A DNA stretch of 64,000 nucleotides from an uncultured Oscillospiraceae bacterium (GTDB taxonomy: Bacteria; Bacillota; Clostridia; Oscillospirales; Oscillospiraceae), in assembly GCA_934622035.1 (NCBI GenBank), contig CAKTVG010000003.1:62001-126000 (forward strand), given 5' to 3'. The notes beneath the pieces were generated by a model, which did not search any database, had not been told where the DNA came from, and saw only the letters and a program-made list of their open reading frames with translations. Positions 33,401 through 41,143 of this stretch are shown in pieces. Both the position numbers and the translations under genes were made by a program. Position 1 is the first letter of the stretch; every line of letters starts with the position of its first letter.

Positions 33401-34751
33401 CCTGGAAGGTCTCGGCGACCTCGCCGTTTTTCAGGCGAACCGCGCCGAATTCCGTAATGACGTCCTGCGTGGGCGAAAGGCCGGTCGTTTCCAGATCGAA
33501 AGCGATAAACTCGCCGTCCACCGGCAGCTCGGCGCTGCCGTGCACCGCGGAGCGATCCTCCTCGTCATTGACGTAATAGCCCTCGCAGCCGTAAAGGATC
33601 TTGATATTTTTATCCGTCCCAGCAACCTTGTTTTTCGACGCCTTGAGCGCATCCGGGAAGGAGGAGGCCACACCATGATCCGTAATGGCAATGGCCTTAT
33701 GGCCCCAGCGAGCCGCCGTGGCGACAGCCTCGCCGGTTTTGGTCAGCGCGTCCATCATAGACATGGTGGTGTGCAGATGCAGCTCCACGCGCTTTTCCTC
33801 CGCCGTGTCCACGCGCACCGGCGCAGCGGCGGTCTGGATGGCAATCGGCTCGATGACAATGTCGTTTTCAAAGCGGCTGAAGCTCACCTTGCCGAAGATT
33901 TTCAGCCACATACCGGGCTTTTTGATGTTTTCGATAATAGGCTTGGCCAGCTCGGCGTCCATATAGCGATTGATGCGCAGAGAGCCGGTGTAGTCCGTCA
34001 CGTCGAAGGAAACGACCCATGCGCCGCTTTTCTTCAGCTCCTTGTGGTTCACGGCGAACACAACGCCCTGAATAACCACCTTGCCGATGTCGTTTTCCAA
34101 CGAAACGTCGCGCATCGGCATGGGCGCGCCCCTGAAGGGCTTGCCGAAGAGCATGGGCGAGCTTTCCGCCGCCTTTTTCGGCGCGGCACCAGCCTCGCGG
34201 AAGGCCGGCGCAGGCACGTCCTTCATTGCGGCCTGACGCAGCTTTTCCGTCTCGGCGAAGAGCGCCTCGCCCTCGGCGGTATTGCCCGCAACCACCCTGA
34301 TCTTTGTGGAAAGATCAAAGTGCTCGGCCAGGTAGCGCTCCGCCGCCGGTAGATGCGGCAGCAGACCGTCCTTGCCGTTTGCGCGGAGGTAAACCGTTGT
34401 CTCCCCTTCCGCGATTTCCCAACGGCAGCCCGCCAGCGTCGCGGCGGCGGGAGAGTACGCCGCAATCAGGCAGCGGTTCAGCTCCTCCGGCTCCAGCGCC
34501 GCCGCGCTCTCCCGCGGAAAATGCGGCGCGATCTCTACCCGGCGAACGCCGTAATGGCTCTGCAAATCCTCGCAGAGCCGGGCAAGTCTGGCCGCCGGAA
34601 CATACTGCGCAAAGTCCACGCGCAGAAAAATGCTCCGCTCCTCCCGGCTGATCTCCGCGCTGCAAATGCGTGCCTGTTCCAGCGCCTCACGCAGCGGCTC
34701 CTCCGGGGAATATTCAAAAAACATCTGCAAAAGCGGAACAGAACCGTTCAT
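30429..34751 (-). CDS. polC: DNA polymerase III alpha subunit, PolC type
   Basis: 1440 residues, the normal PolC length. Order: N-terminal region and OB domain (to about 300); PHP domain (ELHLHTTMSMMDALTK, near 327) interrupted by a DEDD proofreading exonuclease (FIAFDLETTGLSPTQDVITE, near 415); polymerase core with PDIDLNFSGEYQ (near 963) and the zinc-like CPKCKYCTFEVPDGINCGADLPDAKCPECG (near 905); C-terminal finger and tau-binding parts. It is the main leading-strand replicase of low-GC-type Firmicutes. It starts eight bases after ispG and ends the pyrH-polC gene run. Confidence 0.98.
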   Translation of the reverse strand: MNGSVPLLQMFFEYSPEEPLREALEQARICSAEISREERSIFLRVDFAQYVPAARLARLCEDLQSHYGVRRVEIAPHFPRESAAALEPEELNRCLIAAYSPAAATLAGCRWEIAEGETTVYLRANGKDGLLPHLPAAERYLAEHFDLSTKIRVVAGNTAEGEALFAETEKLRQAAMKDVPAPAFREAGAAPKKAAESSPMLFGKPFRGAPMPMRDVSLENDIGKVVIQGVVFAVNHKELKKSGAWVVSFDVTDYTGSLRINRYMDAELAKPIIENIKKPGMWLKIFGKVSFSRFENDIVIEPIAIQTAAAPVRVDTAEEKRVELHLHTTMSMMDALTKTGEAVATAARWGHKAIAITDHGVASSFPDALKASKNKVAGTDKNIKILYGCEGYYVNDEEDRSAVHGSAELPVDGEFIAFDLETTGLSPTQDVITEFGAVRLKNGEVAETFQAFVNPKRKLDEKNIALTGITDEMLKDAPDISEVLPEFLRFCGDLPLVAHNANFDVGFVNAAAQRLGLDFAPTYIDTLVLSQNLLPELKKFKLDIVAEALKLPEFNHHRASDDALTCGLIYLRLAEKLEQRGVTGIQSINHEMLALSGGIKMTGRNIHPRHILLFAKNQTGLRNLYRLISDSNLKYFYRKTPCIPRSELVHFREGLIIGSACEAGELFQAILSQKNHAELLRIASFYDFLEIQPISNNRFMIAKGIARDDEQLRDFNRQIVQLGEELGKPVCATGDVHFLNPEEEIYRRILLATKGFDDCDRDNPLYFRTTDDMLEEFSYLGKEKAYEVVVKNTNHIADMCDVIRPVPYNLFAPKIENSVEDLKSLVYGKMHRLYGENPPELVTKRVETELNDIITCHYDVIYMSAQKLVQNSLEHGYLVGSRGSVGSSLVAFMSGITEVNSLPPHYRCPKCKYCTFEVPDGINCGADLPDAKCPECGETLDKDGFNIPFETFLGFGGDKVPDIDLNFSGEYQSRAHQYCIEMFGASHVFRAGTIGTVAEKTAYGYVKKYLSERNMTVSRAEENRLAAGCVDVRRTTGQHPGGLVVIPQENEIWDFCPVQHPADDPNTDIITTHFEYHSMEENLLKLDMLGHDDPTMIRMMEDITGVDAQKIPLDDKDTMSIFVSSKVLGYEHDPILTEVGTVGIPEFGTGFTRGMLMDTKPTQFDTLIRLSGFSHGTDVWLGNAKDLILSGTATVGQAIGCRDDIMLYLIKCGLPEKRAFKFMEAVRKGAIHKGKPWPDGIVEEMQEHNVPEWYIESCRKIKYLFPKAHAAAYVMMAFRIAWFKVHYPMAFYAAYFYRRSQKDGFDAVMMTHGIDEVKKHIKEISGNPDRSAKDDDLLTTLEVCYEFYLRGFEFANIDLYESQATRFVIRDGKLLPPFVAVSGLGESAALSIVEGREGKQFVSIEEFSLACPKVSKTHIEMLKAAGAFGDLPDTSQMTLF

Positions 34752-34759
34752 TTTCTCTC

Positions 34760-35797
34760 CTAAAGCTTCTCTATATAAGCAAGCAAGGCAGGCAGCAGCT
34801 GGTCATAGGGCAGCTTTTCCTTCAGCTCTCCCTTGACGAACAGCACACCGCAGCCGTCGCCGCCCGCGATACCGACGTCTGCCTCACGGGCCTCGCCGGG
34901 GCCGTTGACCACGCAGCCCATGACGGCGACCGTGATATTTTTGTCACAGTCGCGCAGTGCCTCCTCCACGCGGTTGGCAAGGCCGATCAGATCGATCTTC
35001 GTTCTGCCGCAGGTCGGGCAGGAAATGAGGTTGACGCCCTGCGGACGCAGCCCGGCTGCCTTTAAAATCGCCTTGGCGGCATAGACCTCGCGCACGGGAT
35101 CGGCCGTCAGGGATACGCGGATGGTATCGCCTATGCCCATGCACAGAAGTCCGCCGATGCCCATGGCGGATTTGATCGTGCCCATATACTCCGTTCCCGT
35201 CTCCGTCACGCCGACGTGCAGCGGATAGTCGCTTTTCTCGTGCATCAGGCGGTATGCCTGCATCATCAGCGGCACATGGCTGGATTTCATGGAAACGCAG
35301 ATATCGTAGAAGCCGCATTTTTCCAGCAGCGCAATGTGCGAAAATGCGCTTTCCACCAGCGCCTCGGCGGTCGGATGGCCGTACTTCTCCAGCAGCGTCT
35401 TGTCCAGGCTGCCGCCGTTGACGCCGATGCGGATGGGGATATGATGCGCCCGGCAGCAATCCACAACGGCGCGGATATTGCGCTCGCCGCCGATATTTCC
35501 GGGGTTGATGCGGATCTTGGACGCGCCGCCCTCGGCAGCGGCAATGGCAAGGCGGTAGTCAAAATGGATGTCCGCCACCAGTGGCAGCGGCGATTTTTCC
35601 GCGATTTGGCGGAAGCCCTCCGCCGCAGCCATGTCCGGCACGGCGAGGCGGGCAATTTCGCAGCCCGCCTTTTTCAGGGCGGCCAGCTGGGCAAGGCTGC
35701 CCTCCACGTCCGTCGTCGCGGTATTGAGCATCGACTGAATGCTGACCGGCGCGCCTCCGCCGACCGGCACATTGCCGACAAGAATTCTCTTTGTCAC
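34760..35797 (-). CDS. ispG: HMB-PP synthase IspG (GcpE)
   Basis: 345 residues. Cysteines for the 4Fe-4S cluster are in LISCPTCGRTKID (near 264) and MGCVVNGPGEA (near 297); the TIM-barrel N-terminus is PVSIQSMLNTATTDVEG. It converts methylerythritol cyclodiphosphate to HMB-PP in the MEP isoprenoid pathway. A GTG start at 35797 has GGAGG six bases upstream. Lies two genes after dxr, so two MEP steps share the operon. Confidence 0.97.
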   Translation of the reverse strand: MTKRILVGNVPVGGGAPVSIQSMLNTATTDVEGSLAQLAALKKAGCEIARLAVPDMAAAEGFRQIAEKSPLPLVADIHFDYRLAIAAAEGGASKIRINPGNIGGERNIRAVVDCCRAHHIPIRIGVNGGSLDKTLLEKYGHPTAEALVESAFSHIALLEKCGFYDICVSMKSSHVPLMMQAYRLMHEKSDYPLHVGVTETGTEYMGTIKSAMGIGGLLCMGIGDTIRVSLTADPVREVYAAKAILKAAGLRPQGVNLISCPTCGRTKIDLIGLANRVEEALRDCDKNITVAVMGCVVNGPGEAREADVGIAGGDGCGVLFVKGELKEKLPYDQLLPALLAYIEKL

Positions 35798-35799
35798 AA

Positions 35800-36870
35800 T
35801 TAGCCTCCAAACAGCTTGAAGATATCCTTGAACGTCACGAAAGCCATAAACAGCAGCAGGATCACCATGCCCGCGCCGTGCAGGTATGCCTCATACTTCG
35901 GGTTTAGCTTGCGGCGGATGATTTTCTCCACAACCGCCGTCAGCAGCAGGCACACCACGCGCCCGCCGTCCAGCGCCGGAATGGGCAGAAGATTCATCAC
36001 GGCAAGGTTGACTGCAATGAAGGCGAAAAAGTACAGCACCGTCAGCACACCCTGTGCAACGCTTTCGGACGATTTGCCCGCCTGCGTCACGACCGAGACA
36101 ATGCCGACCGGGCCGGACATTTCGTCAATGCTCTCCTTGCCGGTGATCAGGTCCTGCAGGCCCAGCCGCACCAGCCGCGCGAAATCGCGGCACTGCGCCC
36201 AGGAATAGGACAGCACGCCGCCCACCGTCTTTTTGAACGCCGGGAAGGAAAATCCGTAGCGCTGCTTGCCGTCATAGTCGCTGCGTTCGAGCTTCAAATC
36301 CTCGATGCGCACCTTTTCGCCGTCGCGGATGACCACGATGTCATACACCTTTGTGCTGTTCCGGTCTAACAGTATCGTGATATCGCCGCTGATATACACG
36401 CGCTCGCCGTCGATGGAATACAGCCGGTCGCCCATCTGAAACGCATCCGCGGATTCATAGGGGCAGCCCTCGTCAAACTGACCGAAGGTCGTGCCCGGAA
36501 TTGCCCGAAAGGCTACGCTGACAAAAATCACCGTAATCAGAAATCCCGCGACAAAATTCATAAAGGAACCGGCGACCAGAATGATCAGCCGCTTCCAGAG
36601 CTTGGCATTGCCGAAGGCTCTGGGATTGTCGCTCTCGCCGTCCTCGCCCTCCATGGCGCAGTAGCCGCCGATGGGGATGCAGCGAAGGGCATAAAGCGTT
36701 TCACCCTTTTGCTTTTTGAAAATGGCCGGGCCCATGAAAAGCGAAAACTCATTGACCTGCACACCGGAGAGCTTGGCACAGATAAAATGGCCGAACTCGT
36801 GCACCAAAATCAGCACGCCAAAGAGAAGAATTGCAAGAATAATATAAAATGCAGTCGTCAAAAAAACCAC
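35800..36870 (-). CDS. rseP: RIP metalloprotease RseP
   Basis: 356 residues. The zinc site is VHEFGHFICAKLSG (HExxH near residue 24) in the first membrane helix, with a PDZ domain in the middle (about 120-215) and the second metal motif NLLPIPALDGGRV near 295. It cleaves membrane-embedded proteins such as anti-sigma factors or leftover signal peptides. It lies between dxr and ispG, as in many bacteria. Confidence 0.96.
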   Translation of the reverse strand: MVFLTTAFYIILAILLFGVLILVHEFGHFICAKLSGVQVNEFSLFMGPAIFKKQKGETLYALRCIPIGGYCAMEGEDGESDNPRAFGNAKLWKRLIILVAGSFMNFVAGFLITVIFVSVAFRAIPGTTFGQFDEGCPYESADAFQMGDRLYSIDGERVYISGDITILLDRNSTKVYDIVVIRDGEKVRIEDLKLERSDYDGKQRYGFSFPAFKKTVGGVLSYSWAQCRDFARLVRLGLQDLITGKESIDEMSGPVGIVSVVTQAGKSSESVAQGVLTVLYFFAFIAVNLAVMNLLPIPALDGGRVVCLLLTAVVEKIIRRKLNPKYEAYLHGAGMVILLLFMAFVTFKDIFKLFGG

Positions 36871-36871
36871 C

Positions 36872-38017
36872 TCACACAGCGTTCAGAACGGCGCTCCGCG
36901 CCGCCGCGTCGCTGCTCAGAATTTCCTCCAGCTCCGGCTGCGCGGCAAAGGGAACCGTGTCCATTGCCCGCCGCACCAGCCGCGGAACGTCATAAAAGCC
37001 GATCGCATCCTGCAAAAACAGGGCGACCGCCGCCTCGTTCGCGCCGTTCATCACGGCACAGGTATTGCCGCCGCGCTCCACCGCCTCCCGCGCAAGCGCA
37101 AGGCAGGGGAAGCTCTCCGGATCCGGGCGGTCAAAGGTCAAAGGCCCACAGGACAAAAGATCCAGTCCCGCCGCAGGGTTGGTCTGCCGTGCCGGGTAAG
37201 TCAGCGCCAGCCGGATGGGTACGCGCATATCCGGCACACCGAGCTGCGCAAGCATTGCGCCGTCCCGGAATTCCACCAGAGAATGCACGATGCTCTGCCG
37301 GTGAATCACCACGTCCACCTGAGAAAGCGGCATGCCATAAAGGTGCATCGCCTCGATGACCTCCAGGCCCTTGTTCATCAGTGTAGCACAATCTATGGTG
37401 ATTTTATGCCCCATTTTCCAGTTTGGATGCTTCAAAGCATCGTTTTTTGTCACAGTCCTCAGCTCCTCCGGCGTTTTCCCGAAGAAGGGGCCGCCGGAGC
37501 AGGTCAGGATCAGTCTGCGGATCTCGCGTTTATCGCGGCAGCCCATCAGGCACTGGAAAATCGCCGAGTGCTCGGAATCCACGGGGATGATCTCCGCGCC
37601 GTACTCCCGCGCCGCCTGCATCACGAGGCTGCCCGCACAGACGAGCGTTTCCTTGTTGGCCAGGGCGATGCGTTTTTTCTTCCGGATAGCCGCCAGCGTT
37701 GGCTTCAGGCCAAGCATGCCGACCACCGCCGTCACAACGGTATCCGCCCGCTCATGCTCCGCCGCCGCAAGCAAGCCCTCCATACCGGAAAGAATGCGGA
37801 TGGACTGGTTGCCCAGTGCATCTCTCAGCTGCTGCGCCGCCTCCGGCGTCGCCATCACGGCAAGCTCCGGCCGGAATTTTCTGCACTGCTCAGCCATGCG
37901 TGCGACATTGCCGCCCGCGGTCAGCGCAGCCACCCGAACGGGAAGCTGCTCGACCACCTCCAGCGTCTGCCGCCCGATGGAGCCGGTGCTGCCGAGGATC
38001 GATACGCACTTCGTCAT
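36872..38017 (-). CDS. dxr: DXP reductoisomerase
   Basis: 381 residues. NADPH site GSTGSIGRQTLEVVE at 8-22; active-site loop with LTCSGGPFFGK (near 180) and metal/substrate residues in PVDSEHSAIFQCL (near 152). It makes MEP from DXP, the committed step of the pathway. It begins one base after cdsA ends and is two bases from rseP, so all are on one transcript. Confidence 0.97.
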   Translation of the reverse strand: MTKCVSILGSTGSIGRQTLEVVEQLPVRVAALTAGGNVARMAEQCRKFRPELAVMATPEAAQQLRDALGNQSIRILSGMEGLLAAAEHERADTVVTAVVGMLGLKPTLAAIRKKKRIALANKETLVCAGSLVMQAAREYGAEIIPVDSEHSAIFQCLMGCRDKREIRRLILTCSGGPFFGKTPEELRTVTKNDALKHPNWKMGHKITIDCATLMNKGLEVIEAMHLYGMPLSQVDVVIHRQSIVHSLVEFRDGAMLAQLGVPDMRVPIRLALTYPARQTNPAAGLDLLSCGPLTFDRPDPESFPCLALAREAVERGGNTCAVMNGANEAAVALFLQDAIGFYDVPRLVRRAMDTVPFAAQPELEEILSSDAAARSAVLNAV

Positions 38018-38018
38018 A

Positions 38019-38861
38019 TTATTTCACCGCAAAGGGAATGAGCAGCATCAGGATCTCCGCCATGGGGGCGACAATCATCGTGCTGTCGAAGCGGTCGAGA
38101 ATGCCGCCATGGCCCGGCAGAAGATTGCCGTAATCCTTGATGCCCACCTGGCGCTTGACGACGGAGAGCGTCAGATCGCCGATGATGGAGCCGATCGCAC
38201 CAACCACGCCGTAAATGGCGGCATAGAAATAGTTGACCTGCGTGAAGCCAAAGCATTTGTTCAAAAGGAGCGTATACAGCACCATCGCCAGCACATTAGC
38301 CGCCACGCCGCCGATCGCGCCCTCGACCGTCTTCTTCGGGCTGATGACCGGCGCGAGCTTATGCTTGCCGCAGGCGCGGCCGACAAAGTACGCGCCGCTG
38401 TCGGCAACCATGGACAGAAGGAAGGCGACGAGAATAAAGAACTTGCCGTCCTCCAACCCGCGCAGGCGCACCAGTGCGCCGAGAAGGAAGGGATAGATAA
38501 AGCCGCTGAACACCGCCACGCACAGGGCCGTGAATTGCAGCTTGGTATGCGCCGCCAGCAGCTCGCAGAACAGGGCGGTAAAGTAGACAAACAGGCCGAT
38601 CAGCATGCTGACCCAGAGCGCATGCTCCGAGACGACCGCGCAGGCGCGCAGCCAGGACCACATGACCGTCGCCGCCGCCATCAGAGCGGTGTAGCAAAGG
38701 ATGCGCTTATGCTTCAGGATTCCCGTGCGCCACAGCATCTCATAGGCCGCGATGACGCAGGCCGCCGCGAACAGAATTGCCGTCGCCAGCGGCGGCAGGA
38801 ACAGCACCACCGCCAGCAGCAGCGGCAGACCAATACAGGCAACCAGAATTCGAGTACCCAT
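38019..38861 (-). CDS. cdsA: Phosphatidate cytidylyltransferase
   Basis: 280 residues with about eight membrane helices and the C-terminal signature VVKRQVGIKDYGNLLPGHGG followed by ILDRFDS (near 233-260). It makes CDP-diacylglycerol for phospholipid synthesis. It starts two bases after uppS ends. Confidence 0.96.
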   Translation of the reverse strand: MGTRILVACIGLPLLLAVVLFLPPLATAILFAAACVIAAYEMLWRTGILKHKRILCYTALMAAATVMWSWLRACAVVSEHALWVSMLIGLFVYFTALFCELLAAHTKLQFTALCVAVFSGFIYPFLLGALVRLRGLEDGKFFILVAFLLSMVADSGAYFVGRACGKHKLAPVISPKKTVEGAIGGVAANVLAMVLYTLLLNKCFGFTQVNYFYAAIYGVVGAIGSIIGDLTLSVVKRQVGIKDYGNLLPGHGGILDRFDSTMIVAPMAEILMLLIPFAVK

Positions 38862-38863
38862 TT

Positions 38864-39598
38864 TTATTTCACTCCTCCAAAGCGGCGGCTGCGGCCATTA
38901 TAGGCGGCAATCGCCTTTTCCAGCTCCTTCGGCCCAAAATCGGGCCAGAGCACATCTGTAAAATAATATTCCGCATAGGCAGACTGCCATAACAGAAAAT
39001 TGGACGTTCTCAGCTCACCGCCCGGCCGGATCACCAGCTCCGGATCCGGAATGCCTGCGGAATACATCCGCGCCGAGAAGGCGTCCTCCGTCAGATCCTC
39101 CGGACGGCACTTCCCTTCCACGCAGTCGCGCGCAAACCGCTGCGCCGCGCGAAGAATCTCCATTCTGCCACCGTAGTTCAGGCAGAAATTGACCTGCACG
39201 CCCTCGTATTTCTGCGAACGCTCGGCCGTGATGCGCGCCTCCTCCTGCAATTCCGGCGAAAGGCGCGTCAAATCCCCAAAGAAGCAGAAGCGGACGCGGT
39301 TTTTGTCCATATCCCGGATCAGCTCGCGCAGATAGCGCTCAAGCAGATCCATGATAGCGTCCACCTCCTCCTCGGAGCGCTTCCAGTTCTCCGTGGAAAA
39401 TGCATAGACCGTCAGATATTTCAGTCCGATGGATTTTGCGTAGTTTGCAATGGTGCGGAAGGCCTCCGCGCCCACCTTGTGTCCCGCCTGGCGAGGCATG
39501 CCGCGCTTCTTTGCCCAGCGCCCGTTGCCGTCCATGATGATGGCGATGTGTGTTGGTACGGGGCGGGAAAGCTGCGGCGCTTTTTTATGAAAAAACAT
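38864..39598 (-). CDS. uppS: Isoprenyl (undecaprenyl) diphosphate synthase
   Basis: 244 residues. IIMDGNGRWAKKRGMPRQAG (near 20-39) holds the catalytic Asp and the FPP-binding Arg; VYAFSTENWKRSEEEV and IRPGGELRTSNFLLWQSAYAEYYF complete the cis-prenyltransferase set. It makes the C55 carrier lipid for wall synthesis. A GC-rich hairpin lies just upstream between frr and uppS. Confidence 0.97.
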   Translation of the reverse strand: MFFHKKAPQLSRPVPTHIAIIMDGNGRWAKKRGMPRQAGHKVGAEAFRTIANYAKSIGLKYLTVYAFSTENWKRSEEEVDAIMDLLERYLRELIRDMDKNRVRFCFFGDLTRLSPELQEEARITAERSQKYEGVQVNFCLNYGGRMEILRAAQRFARDCVEGKCRPEDLTEDAFSARMYSAGIPDPELVIRPGGELRTSNFLLWQSAYAEYYFTDVLWPDFGPKELEKAIAAYNGRSRRFGGVK

Positions 39599-39609
39599 GG
39601 CTTCTCTCC

Positions 39610-39639
39610 AAAATCGCAGCCGCCGGAGGGCGGCTGCGA
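39610..39639 (-). terminator. Hairpin between frr and uppS
   Basis: TCGCAGCCGCC (39614-39624) pairs perfectly with GGCGGCTGCGA (39629-39639); only four T residues follow on the minus strand. It looks like a leaky terminator or attenuator between pyrH-frr and the lipid genes. Confidence 0.6.
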
Positions 39640-39650
39640 TAAAGTAGTCT

Positions 39651-40205
39651 TTACAGTTCCATCAATTCCTTTTCCTTGACGGCGCAGGCCTCGTCGACCT
39701 TCTTGATATACTTGTCGGTCAGCTCCTGCAAATCCTTCTCGGCCTTCTTCTGATCGTCCTCGGTGATCTCGGACTTCTTCTTCAGGCTCTTGATGTAGTC
39801 CATCGCGTCGCGGCGAATATTGCGCACGGCGACCTTCGCATCCTCGCCGTACTTTTTGACCTGCTTGGTCAGCTCGCGGCGGCGCTCCTCGGTGAGCTGC
39901 GGGAAGACAAGTCGAATCACACGGCCGTCATTCTGCGGATTGATGCCGAGGTCGGATGTCTGAATGGCCTTTTCGATCTTCTTGAGCAGGCTGCCGTCCC
40001 AGGGCTGGATGACCAGCGTGCGGGCATCGGGAGAAGAGATCGTGCCGACCTGGCCGACCGGCGTATCTACGCCGTAGTACTCCACCGTGATGCGGTCGAG
40101 CACACGCGCGTTTGCGCGGCCTGCGCGAACCGCGCCGAAGTCCTCCTGAAGCACCTCCAGGGTCTTTTCCATTTTTCTCGAGTATTCCTTGAAATCTACT
40201 GCCAT
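39651..40205 (-). CDS. frr: Ribosome recycling factor
   Basis: 184 residues starting MAVDFKEYSRKMEKTLEVLQ, with the RRF core VRAGRANARVLDRITVEYYG and a C-terminal helical coil ending VKEKELMEL. It splits post-termination ribosomes with EF-G. It begins one base after pyrH ends, the usual pyrH-frr order. Confidence 0.98.
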   Translation of the reverse strand: MAVDFKEYSRKMEKTLEVLQEDFGAVRAGRANARVLDRITVEYYGVDTPVGQVGTISSPDARTLVIQPWDGSLLKKIEKAIQTSDLGINPQNDGRVIRLVFPQLTEERRRELTKQVKKYGEDAKVAVRNIRRDAMDYIKSLKKKSEITEDDQKKAEKDLQELTDKYIKKVDEACAVKEKELMEL

Positions 40206-40206
40206 T

Positions 40207-40929
40207 TTATTTTTCCTCCTTAACGACTGTGCCGATTTTTTCGCCCATCACAACGCGCAGGATGTTTTCCGGATCCTTGAGCGCGAAGAGAATGATGGGA
40301 ATGTGGTTATCCATAGAGAGCGAGGTTGCGGTGCTGTCCATAACCATGAGGTGACGCGCGAGAATTTCATCATAGGTGATTTCGTCGAACTTCACGGCAT
40401 CGGGATTCTTCACGGGGTCGTCGGAATAGACGCCGTCCACGTTCTTTGCAAGCAGGATAGCGTCCGCGTTGATCTCCGCCGCACGCAGAACCGCGCCGGT
40501 GTCCGTGGAGAAGAAGGGGTTGCCCGTTCCGCAGCCGAAGATCACGACTCTGCCCTTTTCCAGATGGCGGATGGCCTTGCCGCGAATATACGGCTCTGCG
40601 ATGCGGCTCATCTCGATGGCCGTCTGCACGCGAACCTCCACACCGCGCTGCTCCAGGCTGTCCGCCAGCGCCAGGCAGTTGATCACCGTCGCCAGCATGC
40701 CCATATGATCCGCGCGCGTGCGCTCCATCCGTTCGCCGCCGTCCTTCAGACCGCGCCAGAAGTTGCCGCCGCCGACAACAATACCTACCTGCACGCCGGC
40801 CTGCACGCACTTTTTCACCACGTCGCAGACCTCGCCGATTACATCAAAATTCAACCCACGATGGGCATCGCCGGCAAGCGCCTCGCCGCTGATCTTGAGC
40901 AGCACGCGCTTATACTTCGGCTCGTTCAT
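40207..40929 (-). CDS. pyrH: UMP kinase
   Basis: 240 residues: VLLKISGEALAGD (phosphate loop, near 9-21), IVVGGGNFWRG (near 50) and FGCGTGNPFFSTDTGAVLRA (near 130). It phosphorylates UMP to UDP. tsf and rpsB, often upstream, are not here; instead glnS diverges. The ATG at 40929 has AAGGAG upstream and its own promoter. Confidence 0.97.
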   Translation of the reverse strand: MNEPKYKRVLLKISGEALAGDAHRGLNFDVIGEVCDVVKKCVQAGVQVGIVVGGGNFWRGLKDGGERMERTRADHMGMLATVINCLALADSLEQRGVEVRVQTAIEMSRIAEPYIRGKAIRHLEKGRVVIFGCGTGNPFFSTDTGAVLRAAEINADAILLAKNVDGVYSDDPVKNPDAVKFDEITYDEILARHLMVMDSTATSLSMDNHIPIILFALKDPENILRVVMGEKIGTVVKEEK

Positions 40930-40966
40930 GGGAAACCACTCCTTCTATTTTCATCTCAATGTCCTT

Positions 40967-40995
40967 ATTCTATAATACTTCCGCCGAATTGACAA
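40967..40995 (-). promoter_or_regulatory. Promoter of the pyrH-polC gene run
   Basis: TTGTCA (40990-40995), 17-base spacer, TAGAAT (40967-40972) on the minus strand. Confidence 0.7.
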
Positions 40996-41078
40996 CCGGA
41001 ATTTCTCGATTTCACAGAATGTTTTCATTTTTTCTGTCTGCCGGGCGAATTTTCTTGTCAAAATGCACGGAAATAGCA

Positions 41079-41107
41079 TTGCAGATTTGGGGAAATTGAT
41101 ATATAAT
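41079..41107 (+). promoter_or_regulatory. Promoter of glnS
   Basis: TTGCAG (41079-41084), 17-base spacer, TATAAT (41102-41107). The leader is only about 30 bases, so no T-box regulation is possible. Confidence 0.8.
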
Positions 41108-41143
41108 AGGCGCGACACAATCTTTCGAGAGAGGATGACAAAA

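Noticed and set aside
30372..34352. A 1326-codon open frame on the plus strand opposite polC
   Set aside because: It lies wholly antisense to a full PolC with all motifs, has no ribosome binding site, and reads as Arg/His/Gln-rich text without domains. Long antisense frames are expected from GC-rich codon bias; similar ones oppose pepF, prkC, priA and others.
41105..41143. T-box riboswitch before glnS
   Set aside because: The promoter leaves only about 30 leader bases, far too short for a T-box.
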